NCBI GenBank assembly: GCA_024279425.1
Contig: JAJRRO010000001.1
Span: 1-36,660 of the forward strand
Source: Bacteroidota bacterium
Lineage (GTDB): Bacteria; Bacteroidota; Bacteroidia; Flavobacteriales; Flavobacteriaceae
Direction of reading: 5' to 3'
Length of the DNA: 36,660 nt
Shown: in pieces, positions 9,984 through 20,242 of the stretch
Layout of the letters: each line of letters opens with the position of its first letter
Numbering within the stretch: the first letter of the stretch is position 1
Notes under the pieces: generated by a model
What the model was told of the DNA's origin: nothing
What the model saw: the letters and a program-made list of their open reading frames with translations, nothing else
Database searches by the model: none
Translations under genes and position numbers: made by a program

Positions 9984-9996
9984 GGAATTATATTGC

Positions 9997-11466
9997 TTAT
10001 TTTTTATCAACCTTGTATTCGTTTAAAATTTTACCATCAGGATCATAATGCCTAAAAATCAAAGTTGGTATTCCGTTAATTGAAGAAACCGATCCTTCTA
10101 AAAATCCACCAACCACATTTAAGTAAATATGCTCTGGAGCTACGTTTTCTTGTTTCCATCCTCCGGCATGCGCATTGCTTCCTGGGCCACTACCAAATTC
10201 TAAAGCGCCTGTTTTTGCATCTTTTGAGACGTATTGCCAATGCCGATCACCACAAACGGAAACCATATTTTTTTGTTCGCTAATAAATTGTCTTAAAGCA
10301 TCGCCTTCATGTTGAAAACCTGTATTCGCATGATTGTCATTTTTTTTACCGCGGTCTGGACCAATAATAGGCGTAGGGCTTATTAAAACTTTAAAAGTGG
10401 CATCAGATGCCATAACTGTATTTTTAAACCATGCCATTTGTTCTTTACCCCAAATTGTTTTTTCTGGACTATCGGGCATCGTGTTTTTACTTCGGTAATC
10501 GCGTCCTTCTGGCAACCATATTTGCAAGTCTTTACCCCATCTAATTGTGCGATAAGTTTTATCGCCCATAGGAACTTCTTCAAGAAATATTTCGGTGCCT
10601 TGTTCATATGTGAACTCACCCATAAACTTAGTTTTCATGCCAGGATAGGCATCATTCATCCAAGTATCGTGGTCATCTTTAATAAAATAACTTGGGACTT
10701 GACTATGGAATGCTATGTTGTTTGGGTAGCTATACATTCTATCCCAATGCCAACGTGCTAAATCGGCTGTTTTCGCCATATAATCATAATAAACGATATC
10801 GCCCGTATGAACAAAAAACTCTGGGTCTAATTTTAACGAACTAGGATAGAGTTTATAGCCCGAATCGCTATCTACGTCTGGATACGATGTACCGGTAGTT
10901 ACTATAAAATTAACATCGCCACTCACATTTTGAGCTGGCGCAGTTTTAAATTTACCAGTTATAGATGCGCTAATATTCGAAGTATTTAAAGCACGGGCTT
11001 CTATTAATAGTTCATATTCTTTACCGGGTGAAAGGTTTGATAATTTAAATTGTGTTGAAGATGATTTATCGGGATTAACACTTTGCCAATTCATTTGTGT
11101 CCACGATTTTTCAGTCGTTGTTTTATATTTTAATTGCACTTTTCCTTCACTACCAGGAACTGCTCCTTGAATGTTATTAATTGAGTGTCCTTCTGGAAAC
11201 GTAACTTTTGGTGTTTGGTCTGGTCTTCCCACGCGTTCTATCAGTTCTCCTGTTTTTGGATCTATGTATTTAACCTCGGGCATTGGAGCGTCATTACCAA
11301 TCCGTTGTTCATTTTTAGTTAATCGTACCCAAACAATGGCTTCGGACTGTGTGACTTCACCAATTTTAATTCCTGTACCAAAATAAGGTCCTTCTTTTTG
11401 GTTGCTCGTTTGACAAGATACTAAGCCAACAATACCAATCATCATAATTTTTGTAGTTAACTTCAT
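9997..11466 (-). CDS. PhoD-like metallophosphoesterase, lipoprotein
   Basis: A 489-residue protein with a lipoprotein signal (GLVSC). Residues about 25-175 form the PhoD N-terminal fibronectin-like domain (GIKIGEVTQSEAIVWVRL, LSPGKEYELLIEAR). The metallophosphatase core follows with FVHTGDIVYYD, KDDHDTW and VSVCGDRHWQ. PhoD enzymes are Ca/Fe-dependent alkaline phosphatases or phosphodiesterases. Placement inside a sulfatase/lyase operon suggests action on a phosphorylated or sulfated sugar rather than general phosphate scavenging, but this is inference. It lies 13 bases before GH88 and 111 bases after a sulfatase. Confidence 0.85.
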   Translation of the reverse strand: MKLTTKIMMIGIVGLVSCQTSNQKEGPYFGTGIKIGEVTQSEAIVWVRLTKNEQRIGNDAPMPEVKYIDPKTGELIERVGRPDQTPKVTFPEGHSINNIQGAVPGSEGKVQLKYKTTTEKSWTQMNWQSVNPDKSSSTQFKLSNLSPGKEYELLIEARALNTSNISASITGKFKTAPAQNVSGDVNFIVTTGTSYPDVDSDSGYKLYPSSLKLDPEFFVHTGDIVYYDYMAKTADLARWHWDRMYSYPNNIAFHSQVPSYFIKDDHDTWMNDAYPGMKTKFMGEFTYEQGTEIFLEEVPMGDKTYRTIRWGKDLQIWLPEGRDYRSKNTMPDSPEKTIWGKEQMAWFKNTVMASDATFKVLISPTPIIGPDRGKKNDNHANTGFQHEGDALRQFISEQKNMVSVCGDRHWQYVSKDAKTGALEFGSGPGSNAHAGGWKQENVAPEHIYLNVVGGFLEGSVSSINGIPTLIFRHYDPDGKILNEYKVDKK

Positions 11467-11577
11467 GTATAATGCGTTTTAATTTTTAAACCGAATATTC
11501 TTTTTTTTGCTGGTGCAATTATTTTATAATTGATGCTTTAGCTGAGGGAACTTTGTTTCAACTTTGCACTTAAAACG

Positions 11578-13155
11578 TTAATTCCAGTGATTCGCTATAA
11601 TATCATGGACCTCGGGATTATCCTTATCCGTGTCACCCAACATTTTCCGTTGATTCAATATTTCAGATTTCATTTTATCAATGATCTCCTGATATTTGGG
11701 ATCGATATATGCATTTTTCAATTCGTTAGGATCTTTTTCTAAATCGAAGAAATCCCAATACTGAATGTTGTTTTGTTCTGAATATTTATTCTTTTTAAGA
11801 CCATGTCCGTAGTAAAATGCAAGCTTATACCGTTCACCTCGAATTCCAAAATGTGCTGGACGCTCTTTAGAATGTTGCCAATAGCGATAATAGCCATACT
11901 TGCGCCAATTGTTAGATGTTTTTCCTTTTAGGTTTTCTCGAAAACTAGAGCCTTGCATCGTTTTAGGGTAATCTATATTGGCATAATCGGCAAATAATGC
12001 AGAGAAATCAACATTTTCAATAATATCGTTGTTTCGCGTACCTGCAGGGATTTCTTTTGGATAACGGATTACAAATGGCATATGAATCGATTCTTCATAA
12101 ATCATGCGTTTGTCTAAAAAACCGTGTTCTCCTAGAAAATAGCCCTGATCGGCAGTATAAATCACTATAGTGTTTTCAGCTAATCCGGCTTTATCAAGAT
12201 AATCTAGTAATTTTCCAATATTGTCATCAATAGCTGCACCACATCGCATAAAATCTTTTATAAACTTTTGATAGGTTTTATGACGCGCTTCATTGGCATT
12301 TAAACCTTCAACCGAAAACGGTAATCCCGGATAAAACATATAACCTTTTCTTTTCTCCGGATTATTTGATGCGGTTAAATACCGTTGCTGTAAATTATCA
12401 ATGGATTGCCCTATAAATGATCGACCCGTAGTTTCTGGCCCATCATCATAAAAAGAATCTGGAATAGGGATTTCAACGTTTTTATACAACTCATTAAATC
12501 GTTCGGGATAATCAAAAGGTTCATGAGTTGCCTTAAAATGGCACATGGCAACAAAAGGTTTATTCTTATCTCGTTTATCAATCCAATCTATTACCTTGTC
12601 AGTAATAATATCGGTACTAAAGCCTTCATACTGTTTGCCTCCGTCTTTGTAATCTTGCCAATTTTCTTTTGTTTTCATTACAGGATTCCAATAGTTTCCT
12701 TGACCGGGTAAAACGCAGTAATAATCGAATCCTGAAGGTTCTTTTTTAAGATGCCATTTCCCAATGACTGAAGTTTGATAACCACTTTTTTGTAATTGTT
12801 TTGCTATATTTTCTTGTTTAGGCAAAAGACTCGCTCCCAAAGTTTTTATGCCATTTACATGGCTATACTGACCCGTAAGAATAGTAGCTCTACTTGGAGT
12901 ACAAATAGAATTAGATACCAAACAGTTATTTAGAACACAACCCTCTTGGGCTAATCTATTAATGTTTGGAGTGTGTACATAATCTTTTAGTTTGCCACCA
13001 TAAATACCCCAAGACTGTGAAGTATGGTCATCAGACATAATGTAGAGAATATTTGGTTTTGTATTTTGAGCAAGAACATATGATGTTACAGAATAAATAA
13101 GAATGAAAAAAAGTATATTTTTTTTAATAATAATGTTTACGCTAATTAGTTTCAT
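11578..13155 (-). CDS. Type I sulfatase, mucin-desulfating/N-acetylglucosamine-6-sulfatase-like
   Basis: A 525-residue exported sulfatase (signal peptide to about VLAQ, residue 30). MSDDHTSQ supplies the metal Asp pair. Cys85, in NSICTPSRATILTGQYSH, is the canonical formylglycine site. GKWHLKKEPSGFD, CHFKATHEPFD and TADQGYFLGEHGFLDKR are active-site blocks. The long middle and the tail with RYWQHSKERPAHFGIRGERYKL resemble the mucin-desulfating/GlcNAc-6-sulfatase branch; that sub-assignment is by resemblance only. The 251-base gap upstream is the largest inside the cluster and may carry its own promoter. Confidence 0.88.
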   Translation of the reverse strand: MKLISVNIIIKKNILFFILIYSVTSYVLAQNTKPNILYIMSDDHTSQSWGIYGGKLKDYVHTPNINRLAQEGCVLNNCLVSNSICTPSRATILTGQYSHVNGIKTLGASLLPKQENIAKQLQKSGYQTSVIGKWHLKKEPSGFDYYCVLPGQGNYWNPVMKTKENWQDYKDGGKQYEGFSTDIITDKVIDWIDKRDKNKPFVAMCHFKATHEPFDYPERFNELYKNVEIPIPDSFYDDGPETTGRSFIGQSIDNLQQRYLTASNNPEKRKGYMFYPGLPFSVEGLNANEARHKTYQKFIKDFMRCGAAIDDNIGKLLDYLDKAGLAENTIVIYTADQGYFLGEHGFLDKRMIYEESIHMPFVIRYPKEIPAGTRNNDIIENVDFSALFADYANIDYPKTMQGSSFRENLKGKTSNNWRKYGYYRYWQHSKERPAHFGIRGERYKLAFYYGHGLKKNKYSEQNNIQYWDFFDLEKDPNELKNAYIDPKYQEIIDKMKSEILNQRKMLGDTDKDNPEVHDIIANHWN

Positions 13156-13406
13156 TGTAATTATTCAGAATTTGGTATGTTTTTTGTAATATTAATGATA
13201 AAGTTCGTTTTCTATATGGACTAATTAGTCAGATATATGGAGTATTTCTCGGTTTGTTGCATTATTACCGTAATTAACTATTTCTATAGTTCTTGACACT
13301 CTGCAAATAATTTGAATAACATTATGCAATACACACCCATATAAGCTAAATATCAATAGTTTACATATACTTTTAAATCAACATTTAGTTAAACACCCAT
13401 AATAAT
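13156..13406. other. Largest internal gap of the sulfatase cluster, with a 12-base palindrome
   Basis: No coding sequence is visible in these 251 bases. GACTAATTAGTC at 13219-13230 is a perfect palindrome about 65 bases upstream of the start codon at 13155. The position suits a promoter/operator that would split the cluster into two transcription units. I did not find a convincing TAnnTTTG promoter box, so the regulatory role is only suggested. Confidence 0.35.
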
Positions 13407-14846
13407 TTATTGCAATTTAGATTTTAAGGATTCCATTAATTCTTTCACTAATTCCGGGTGTTTATCCGCTATATTGTTACTCTCATTTTCTGCTGTCGCA
13501 TGATCATATAGTTCTACAAAACCATCTTTATGAAGTATCATCCGATGTGTTTCTGTTCTTATAGTAAAACCTTGCTTAAAATACGCTATCGCATCATGGC
13601 CGGCTGAATCTGGTTTTTCTAAAATCCCCTTCAACGAAGTTCCTTGTGCAAATTTGGGTGTCTCAACGCCGGTCAATTCACATAGTGTTGGAAATATATC
13701 TAGCGTCTCAACCATAGCATTCGTTTTAGAACCTTTACTCGCCATCCCTGGATATTGAATTATCATTGGTGAATGTAGCGACTCCTCAAACAAACTATGT
13801 TTCCCCCAAATGCCGTGTTCTCCCAAATGCCAACCATGGTCACCCCAAAGCACCACAATAGTGTTTTTATCGGCTCCTGTACGCTTCAATTCAGCAAGTA
13901 CTTTTCCCACTTGAGCGTCGGCATAACTAACACAAGCAGCATAATGACGACGCACCTCATCAGCAAAGTCGGCATCTCTATTTGGATCTTTACCCCACTT
14001 ATTATAACTCATAAATTCACTGGATTTATGCCATGTCGATTTTCCTTCGGGTTTTTGAGGATGGGCTATTGGAGGAAGTTGAACGTCCTTGTATTTATCG
14101 AAATATGATTTTGGTGCACCAAAAGGTAAGTGAGGTTTGATAATTCCAACTGCAAGAAAAAAGGGCTTTTCCTCATCTTCAGAAAGGGCTTTTAATTGTT
14201 TCACAGCCTCATTTGTAATCAATCCATCTGGATAGATCGAATTATTACCCTCCACGGATTGAAAGACATCCATTTCACCTCTTTTGACACGTATTTCTCC
14301 ATGAGCCAATCCGTGCATCATTCCTCGTGGATGCTCCCATTCGCCAACTGGCATAAGGTGTTTATCCCATGCTTTTGGAATTTCAATTTTTGTACTATCA
14401 TTCCAATCATCACCACCTCTACCTCCAGGATGATGAGAAACTTTACCCACAGAAACCGTTGTATAGCCGTGTGTTTTAAACCACTCTGGCATACTAGGGT
14501 CTACTGCCGCTCCCTTTGCTATTTCATTTGCCCGAAGAAACAGCGCATCGTTACTCCCTGGTCCATACTGACCAGTTAATAACGTATAACGAGATGGGCC
14601 GCAACTTGGTGCATTTACATAATGTTTCTGAAAAGAGACTCCTTTTTCTGCTAATTTGTCAATATTAGGTGAACTAATATATGATGCTCCAAAACTTTTC
14701 AATTCAGGGCGAAGATCATCCACACAAATTAATAGAATATTGGGCTTTTGAATAATGTTTACAGTTTTTTGTGATGATGGCGTTTTACAACTAGCCAATA
14801 GCATCACACATAAAAACACACTCGTTATTGCTATAAATTTCTTCAT
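13407..14846 (-). CDS. Type I sulfatase, iduronate-2-sulfatase-like, lipoprotein
   Basis: The ATG at 14846 is preferred over a TTG two codons upstream. The product is a lipoprotein (LLASC20) of 479 residues. [13 protein letters not shown] (Asp pair), Cys82 in [44 protein letters not shown] and [19 protein letters not shown] are the hallmark blocks of the iduronate-2-sulfatase-like subgroup (SulfAtlas S1_7 type). Marine members act on several algal sulfated glycans, so the name does not prove iduronate. It starts 15 bases after the GH92 stop, so the two are co-transcribed. Confidence 0.9.
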   Translation of the reverse strand: MKKFIAITSVFLCVMLLASCKTPSSQKTVNIIQKPNILLICVDDLRPELKSFGASYISSPNIDKLAEKGVSFQKHYVNAPSCGPSRYTLLTGQYGPGSNDALFLRANEIAKGAAVDPSMPEWFKTHGYTTVSVGKVSHHPGGRGGDDWNDSTKIEIPKAWDKHLMPVGEWEHPRGMMHGLAHGEIRVKRGEMDVFQSVEGNNSIYPDGLITNEAVKQLKALSEDEEKPFFLAVGIIKPHLPFGAPKSYFDKYKDVQLPPIAHPQKPEGKSTWHKSSEFMSYNKWGKDPNRDADFADEVRRHYAACVSYADAQVGKVLAELKRTGADKNTIVVLWGDHGWHLGEHGIWGKHSLFEESLHSPMIIQYPGMASKGSKTNAMVETLDIFPTLCELTGVETPKFAQGTSLKGILEKPDSAGHDAIAYFKQGFTIRTETHRMILHKDGFVELYDHATAENESNNIADKHPELVKELMESLKSKLQ

Positions 14847-14867
14847 GTTCAATTATTTCACTAATTA

Positions 14868-17267
14868 CTATTCCTTGGACATAGATGGCGGAAGCGACTC
14901 TACTTTACTGCCCCAATCTTTATTAGGTTTATCACCCATATTAAGAAGCAGTTTTCCTCCTTTCACCAATTCATCATGATAAAACCATGCTTTTTCCAAA
15001 GGTTTTTCATTCAAGGTTGATGATTGTATATATCTGTTTTTAGAAGAATTATTTGTTGTTTCAATAACAAACTCATCTCCTGAGTAATATTTAGAATTCA
15101 AATGAATGGTAACTTTATCAAATAATGGACTTCCCAAATCATAGTATGGCTTCACATCTGCGCCTCCATGCATTTCAAATATCCCCATTTTTAGCAATAC
15201 AGAAAGTGACCCCATGAGTCCTTGATCTTCATCGCCATTAAATCCATGGTGCGGATCTAAATCACTGTAAATTTTTTCTACTACTTCTCGTGTCCAATAT
15301 TGTGTTAGCCATGGCTGACCAGCATAATTAAACACAAAACCTACCTGCATAGAGGGTTGGTTTCCGTAATTAAGCCAAGTACGCTTTCGCTGCTCTTTTA
15401 CAAAAGAATCCGGTCTAAAATTGTGGGACACAAAATTATGAGGGTGAGCTATATGAAACTGTTGATTCAATGTTTTAGCCGCTTTCTCTTTTCCTCCCAT
15501 CAAATTAAATAACCCTTGCATGTCATGAGGAACAAACCATGTCGCTTGCACCGAGTTACTTTCTACAAATCCATGATGAAACTGTAAGATATCAAAAGGT
15601 TCGTGCCATTTACCATCTATATTTTTAGTCCGCATCCAACCGATCGACGAATCGAAGACATTTTTATAATTCCCCGCTCGCTTTATAAACATATCATAAT
15701 CTGACTGTTTGCCCAAATCTTTTGCTAATTGTGCTAAACACCAATCTTGATAAGAATATTCTAGTGTTTGCATGGTACCCTCCATATGGTAACCATACTT
15801 CTTATTACTTAACGGATATGGTACATAGCCCTTATCAATATAATATTCCAATCCCCCACCTTTAGAAGTGTTATGTTCGTAACCCGACTTTGACATAATT
15901 CCTCCAGGAAGTGCATTCTTTTTCATTCCTTCATAAGCTTTTTCAATATCAAAACCTCTAATCCCCTTCATGTATGCACTTACTATAAACGGCGTAGATG
16001 AGGCCCCTGTCATTACATAAGTGTAATTTCCTCCAGCTGGACCGCGAGGAATCATACCTCCATCGTCATACATATTCAACATAGAATTCACAAAACCTTC
16101 TGTAACTTCTGGATAGACCAAATGCCAAAGCGAATTTATGGTCCATTGCGCTCCCCAAAATGCATCTGAATTGTAATGATTAAATTTAGGCTTACCGTTT
16201 GTATCTACAGGTATTTGTTTCGTTTTAGGAGTCTCACCGGTCATATCACAGTAGGTTCCGCTCGCATCACTAATAATTCTACGACCTTGAAGTGCATGCC
16301 ATAAATCCGTGTAAAATCTAGATTGTTGCTTTTCAGTTCCTCCTTCTATTTCTATTTTGCTCAACCAATTGTTCCAATCATCATAGGCTTCCTTTCTTGT
16401 TCTATCAAAATCCCAATGTGGCAGTTCAGTCTCAATATTCAGCCGTGCTTGCTCTATACTTGTGTATGAAATCCCCACTTTCATTTGAATAGTTTGCGCT
16501 TCTTCACCTTCAAAACCAACATAAACACCTCCATTTTCTCCTTCGAATTTTTTAGTTTTACCTAGTAATTCTCCATCTTTCCAAGCCTGCATCGTTCCAA
16601 AAGATGTGTCAAATTGAATAACATAATATACATAGGTAGACTTAGGTCTTCTTCTAGTAGGTTCCATTAACGCATACCCTTCAATCTCGGTTTTTTTAAC
16701 CTGCTTAGCGAAACCACTTTCTGTACCACTAGGCCCTAATAAGGTTCCTAAATCGAGCAACACATGCTTATTCTTTTTTGCAGGATATGTATACCTGTGA
16801 AATCCAACCCTTGTGGTCGATGTTAATTCAGCTTTAATATCATAAGTCTCCAACTCAACGGCATGATAGCCCGTTTCAACAACTTCCTTGTCATGGCTAT
16901 AAGCTGACCCATAGACTTGTGGCCCCAGATGTCCCTTAAATTCACCTGTAGTAGGCAGCACAGGAATCCCTGATAATTGCCAAGCATGAATATGACTAAA
17001 AAAATTAATGGTATCCATATCATAGCGATAGCCTGAGTCCCAAGTACCTCCCAGCCCCATATCTGGACTCAAATTTACCATACCAAAAGGACGTGTTGCA
17101 GAAGAAAAATAAAACCAGCGAGAATTCGCAGCATCAAGCAATGGATAAACCAAATCTGCTGGACTCTTTTTTAATGATTGTGCTTTTACTGAATTATCAA
17201 CCATTACATTTAATAATAACAAAATGACCAAAGTCATTTTTAAAAATTTACTTGTTTTCAATATCAT
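14868..17267 (-). CDS. GH92 family exo-glycosidase (alpha-mannosidase type)
   Basis: A 799-residue exported protein with the GH92 pattern throughout: the N-terminal beta domain with ANSRWFYFSSATRPFGMVNLSPD and FSHIHAWQLSGIPVLPTTG; the (alpha/alpha)6 domain with NHYNSDAFWGAQWTINSLW, GGMIPRGPAGGNYTYVMTGA, GTMQTLEYSYQDWCLAQLA and HHGFNGDEDQGLMGS; and the C-terminal segment ending KVTIHLN. GH92 enzymes are mostly Ca-dependent exo-alpha-mannosidases. Alpha-mannose is not expected in ulvan or glycosaminoglycans, so either the target glycan has mannose or this member has another specificity. It lies 40 bases downstream of the enolase-superfamily gene stop and 21 bases before the next ATG. Confidence 0.88.
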   Translation of the reverse strand: MILKTSKFLKMTLVILLLLNVMVDNSVKAQSLKKSPADLVYPLLDAANSRWFYFSSATRPFGMVNLSPDMGLGGTWDSGYRYDMDTINFFSHIHAWQLSGIPVLPTTGEFKGHLGPQVYGSAYSHDKEVVETGYHAVELETYDIKAELTSTTRVGFHRYTYPAKKNKHVLLDLGTLLGPSGTESGFAKQVKKTEIEGYALMEPTRRRPKSTYVYYVIQFDTSFGTMQAWKDGELLGKTKKFEGENGGVYVGFEGEEAQTIQMKVGISYTSIEQARLNIETELPHWDFDRTRKEAYDDWNNWLSKIEIEGGTEKQQSRFYTDLWHALQGRRIISDASGTYCDMTGETPKTKQIPVDTNGKPKFNHYNSDAFWGAQWTINSLWHLVYPEVTEGFVNSMLNMYDDGGMIPRGPAGGNYTYVMTGASSTPFIVSAYMKGIRGFDIEKAYEGMKKNALPGGIMSKSGYEHNTSKGGGLEYYIDKGYVPYPLSNKKYGYHMEGTMQTLEYSYQDWCLAQLAKDLGKQSDYDMFIKRAGNYKNVFDSSIGWMRTKNIDGKWHEPFDILQFHHGFVESNSVQATWFVPHDMQGLFNLMGGKEKAAKTLNQQFHIAHPHNFVSHNFRPDSFVKEQRKRTWLNYGNQPSMQVGFVFNYAGQPWLTQYWTREVVEKIYSDLDPHHGFNGDEDQGLMGSLSVLLKMGIFEMHGGADVKPYYDLGSPLFDKVTIHLNSKYYSGDEFVIETTNNSSKNRYIQSSTLNEKPLEKAWFYHDELVKGGKLLLNMGDKPNKDWGSKVESLPPSMSKE

Positions 17268-17307
17268 TCTTCTTAATTTTTATTCTTCTTACTGATTGTA
17301 CTTTTAT

Positions 17308-18534
17308 TTAAAATAATTGTGTGTAGGCATCGCTAAGGGATTTCAGTTTCACCTCATCCATTTCAACCCCAAAACCAGGTAGTAATTTGGTGATTTCAAC
17401 TTTCCCTTGGCTATTTATGACCGTAGACATTTGTTTTACACATTCTTGGAATACCGTTGACTCTTGTGGTTTCTCAAGTGCTTCTACCCAAGATGCGCCA
17501 ATTCCTATCGCTAATTGTTGCCAGAAAGTACAGGCAGGTCCAACCAGACTGCTATCTCCAATCATTAATCCACGGTTATTTGATTTTATCTTTTTCCCCA
17601 ATTGAACTGCTTCTTTAAATGTTCCCATAGTATCCGGGTGAATATTGAAATACACTCCCATTTCAGGAGAAAATATATCCAATGCTTTATAAGCAGGACG
17701 CATTGGACGATCTGGAATTAAAGCAAAATTTCCTACTTTTGTTTGCAATACTCCCCACTGCTCTACAGTTAGTTCGGCAGGATCTTCCATAGCGTCTAAT
17801 CCAGCGGCATGTAAATTCTTCATACTAGTGGCTAACTCATCTAAATTTTTCCATTGCTTATAACCTCTGTTTGCATCAGCCATAATAAAAGTGTCCTTTC
17901 CAAAAGATTTTCTCAATGCTACAGTTAGAGCCAGATCAATCTTTGTATCTCCAAACATTTTAACCTTCACATGAGTCGTTAAATTTTGCTTCTTTGCTAT
18001 TTCGGCTTGTGCCAAAGCTTGATCTATATCTCTTTCCAAAATGCAGAATAAACCCGGTACAGGTTCTCTTTTATCTAAGCCCCATAGTTCAATAGTAGGC
18101 GTATTAACTATTTTTCCAAGTATATCGTATAAGGCAATAAGTACGGGTTCGCTTTTTTTAGCATTCCATTTTCTTGAAATAAATTTATCACGGGTATACT
18201 CAATTCCTTCTGAAATAGTCATGCCCTTTAAATCATTCAAAAAATCACCCCATTTTGCAATATTAAAATTAAGGTCGTTTTTATTAGCCAATGATTCCGC
18301 CCAACCAATATGCTTTCCAGATTGAATTTTCACAAAAATATGCTGGCGATTGTGCCAAGTGGAGTGGCTAAAATTCCGCGCCTTTTTAACATTCACAAGA
18401 TACAAGGATACCCCGTCAATCTTTGCATCAACATTTAAACCAGACACGTATTTAGGCAATGTTCCTGCAAATACAAGTCCTGGAATAATTATTCCAAGTG
18501 TATTTATAAATTTTCTTCTACTGTTATCCTTCAT
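17308..18534 (-). CDS. Exported enolase-superfamily protein (mandelate racemase/muconate lactonizing type)
   Basis: A protein of about 408 residues. I chose the ATG at 18534 because it gives a twin-arginine signal, SRRKFINTLG followed by a hydrophobic stretch ending near KYVSG; the frame is open to 18567 upstream. The body carries enolase-superfamily marks: HVKVKMFG (Lys-x-Lys base), MADANRGYKQW (metal Asp), GLDAMEDPAE (metal Glu) and LIPDRPM (third acidic position), with NIHPDTMG and FWQQLAIGIGASWVE near the end. Family members abstract a proton next to a carboxylate, for instance sugar-acid dehydratases or epimerases. A Tat signal on such an enzyme is unusual and implies periplasmic action on uronic or aldonic acid products. 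The reaction cannot be named from sequence. It is flanked by a sulfatase and GH92. Confidence 0.75.
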   Translation of the reverse strand: MKDNSRRKFINTLGIIIPGLVFAGTLPKYVSGLNVDAKIDGVSLYLVNVKKARNFSHSTWHNRQHIFVKIQSGKHIGWAESLANKNDLNFNIAKWGDFLNDLKGMTISEGIEYTRDKFISRKWNAKKSEPVLIALYDILGKIVNTPTIELWGLDKREPVPGLFCILERDIDQALAQAEIAKKQNLTTHVKVKMFGDTKIDLALTVALRKSFGKDTFIMADANRGYKQWKNLDELATSMKNLHAAGLDAMEDPAELTVEQWGVLQTKVGNFALIPDRPMRPAYKALDIFSPEMGVYFNIHPDTMGTFKEAVQLGKKIKSNNRGLMIGDSSLVGPACTFWQQLAIGIGASWVEALEKPQESTVFQECVKQMSTVINSQGKVEITKLLPGFGVEMDEVKLKSLSDAYTQLF

Positions 18535-18563
18535 ACTTTTACTCTTTTTATAAAAATATTTAC

Positions 18564-20045
18564 TCACTCCGAATAGGGCCCCATAATAGGTTCCTTTCCT
18601 TTTGTAGGTAGATACTCTTTTAATCTTTTTTTAATTTCAGCATACGCTGGATTGCTAGCAACATTATTCCATTCATGTGGATCCTTGTCTTTATGATACA
18701 ACTCCTCTTGGCCATTCCCATAATTTATGTAACTATAATTCTCATCCTTTACTGAATGATATTCAGGGCCTAAACTCGAAATCGCAGGATTCGACCGTTT
18801 CGCTTTTGGGTCAGTTAATAACGGCACCAAGCTTTCTCCATCAAGTCCTTCAACTTCCGGAAGTCCACATAATTCAACTAAGGTTGGGTACAGATCAATT
18901 AAACTTACTGGTTGATTGGTTCTACCACCAGATTCTTTTCCCGGCATACTTATAATTAATGGAACTCGGGTTACTTCATTCCATAATGTCGCTTTTCTCC
19001 AATGCTCTTTTTCTCCCAACTGCCAACCATGATCGCTCCAAAGTACCACGATCGTATTGTCTGCGTAAGGACTTTCTTCAAGAGTTTTCATAAGATTTCC
19101 AAACTGAGCATCAGCATATGAAACTGAAGCCTGGTATGCTTGTACGGCATCATCCCAAAGCCCATCTCTTTTAATTAATTCGTGCTCTTTATTCTCACTA
19201 TCATTATGCAAATCATCGGAGTCTGTAAAGTTTGAAATAGAGTAAGCAATATTCTTCCCTATTAGTGGAACATCATCCAGATCACCATCTTTGACCAAAG
19301 GCAATTTAATCTCTTCCTTTGGATGCATATCAAAATACTTTTGAGGATTGAACCAAGGAATATGCGGTCTGAAAATACCACAAGCTAAAAAGAACGGCTT
19401 GTCATGTTTTCTATTTATTCTTTCACTCACCCAAGCAACACTTCTTGCGTCAAAAGTTAACGAATCTGAAGATTCATATCCTCCCCAGGCAATATTGCCA
19501 CTTACTTTTGTGATTTTTTCTATTTCGGGATGCTCTCTATTACTTATCCAGTTATCTCCTTTATTATGCTTGCCAACATACTCATCCCATTGTCCTTTTT
19601 CATAATAAAACTTGTGCAATATTTTTCCAGCACCAGCCACATAATATCCGTTTTCTTTAAAATGTTTGTTGAGGGTTTGATTTTCTTTATACGCAGAAAA
19701 TGGTGTGTCATTATTTGTATAAACGCCTGTTGTTGTAGGTCGTAATCCTGTAATTACCGATACCCTCGATGGATTGCACATCGTTCCGGCACAATGTGCG
19801 TTGGTGAATAGCATTCCTTTTTCTGCCAGTTTATCAATGTTTGGTGTTATTGCTTGTGGATGCCCTTCAAAAGCACCTTCCCAATCATTTAAATCATCAA
19901 AAGCAACAAAAAGTACATTGTATGGAACGCTCGATTTTTCTTTTACCTGCGACACGCAAGAAACTAACAAAAAGCTATATACAATTATGAATATTGGATT
20001 TATTATGAATCTATACCGATTTGAATATAAAACATCGTATGTCAT
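18564..20045 (-). CDS. Type I sulfatase, iduronate-2-sulfatase-like, lipoprotein
   Basis: The frame is open from 20201, but the ATG at 20045 gives a sensible lipoprotein signal (IIVYSFLLVSC30) and has AAAGAA about 5-10 bases upstream, so I use it (493 residues). FVAFDDLNDWEGAFEG has the Asp pair. Cys90, in AGTMCNPSRVSVITGLRP, is the formylglycine site. GAGKILHKFY, CGIFRPHIPWFNPQKYF and WSDHGWQLGEKEHWRKATLW match the iduronate-2-sulfatase-like (S1_7-type) blocks, making this the second member of that subgroup here. The 197 bases before it form the second-largest internal gap. Confidence 0.87.
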   Translation of the reverse strand: MTYDVLYSNRYRFIINPIFIIVYSFLLVSCVSQVKEKSSVPYNVLFVAFDDLNDWEGAFEGHPQAITPNIDKLAEKGMLFTNAHCAGTMCNPSRVSVITGLRPTTTGVYTNNDTPFSAYKENQTLNKHFKENGYYVAGAGKILHKFYYEKGQWDEYVGKHNKGDNWISNREHPEIEKITKVSGNIAWGGYESSDSLTFDARSVAWVSERINRKHDKPFFLACGIFRPHIPWFNPQKYFDMHPKEEIKLPLVKDGDLDDVPLIGKNIAYSISNFTDSDDLHNDSENKEHELIKRDGLWDDAVQAYQASVSYADAQFGNLMKTLEESPYADNTIVVLWSDHGWQLGEKEHWRKATLWNEVTRVPLIISMPGKESGGRTNQPVSLIDLYPTLVELCGLPEVEGLDGESLVPLLTDPKAKRSNPAISSLGPEYHSVKDENYSYINYGNGQEELYHKDKDPHEWNNVASNPAYAEIKKRLKEYLPTKGKEPIMGPYSE

Positions 20046-20242
20046 CTTGTTCTTTTTAAATCTAAATGCCTTGTTCATAAATTCCGTAACGATACTATGC
20101 AATTTAATTACAGTGTTTTTACATTTAAAAATAACTTCAGCTTTAATGCGACGTTTTATATTCAAATCGGTATTAATTTTACTTTTTAGATGTACCAGCA
20201 TAGTTGCTTTCTATCAATTAATTAGACCTTTTGTAAAATATT

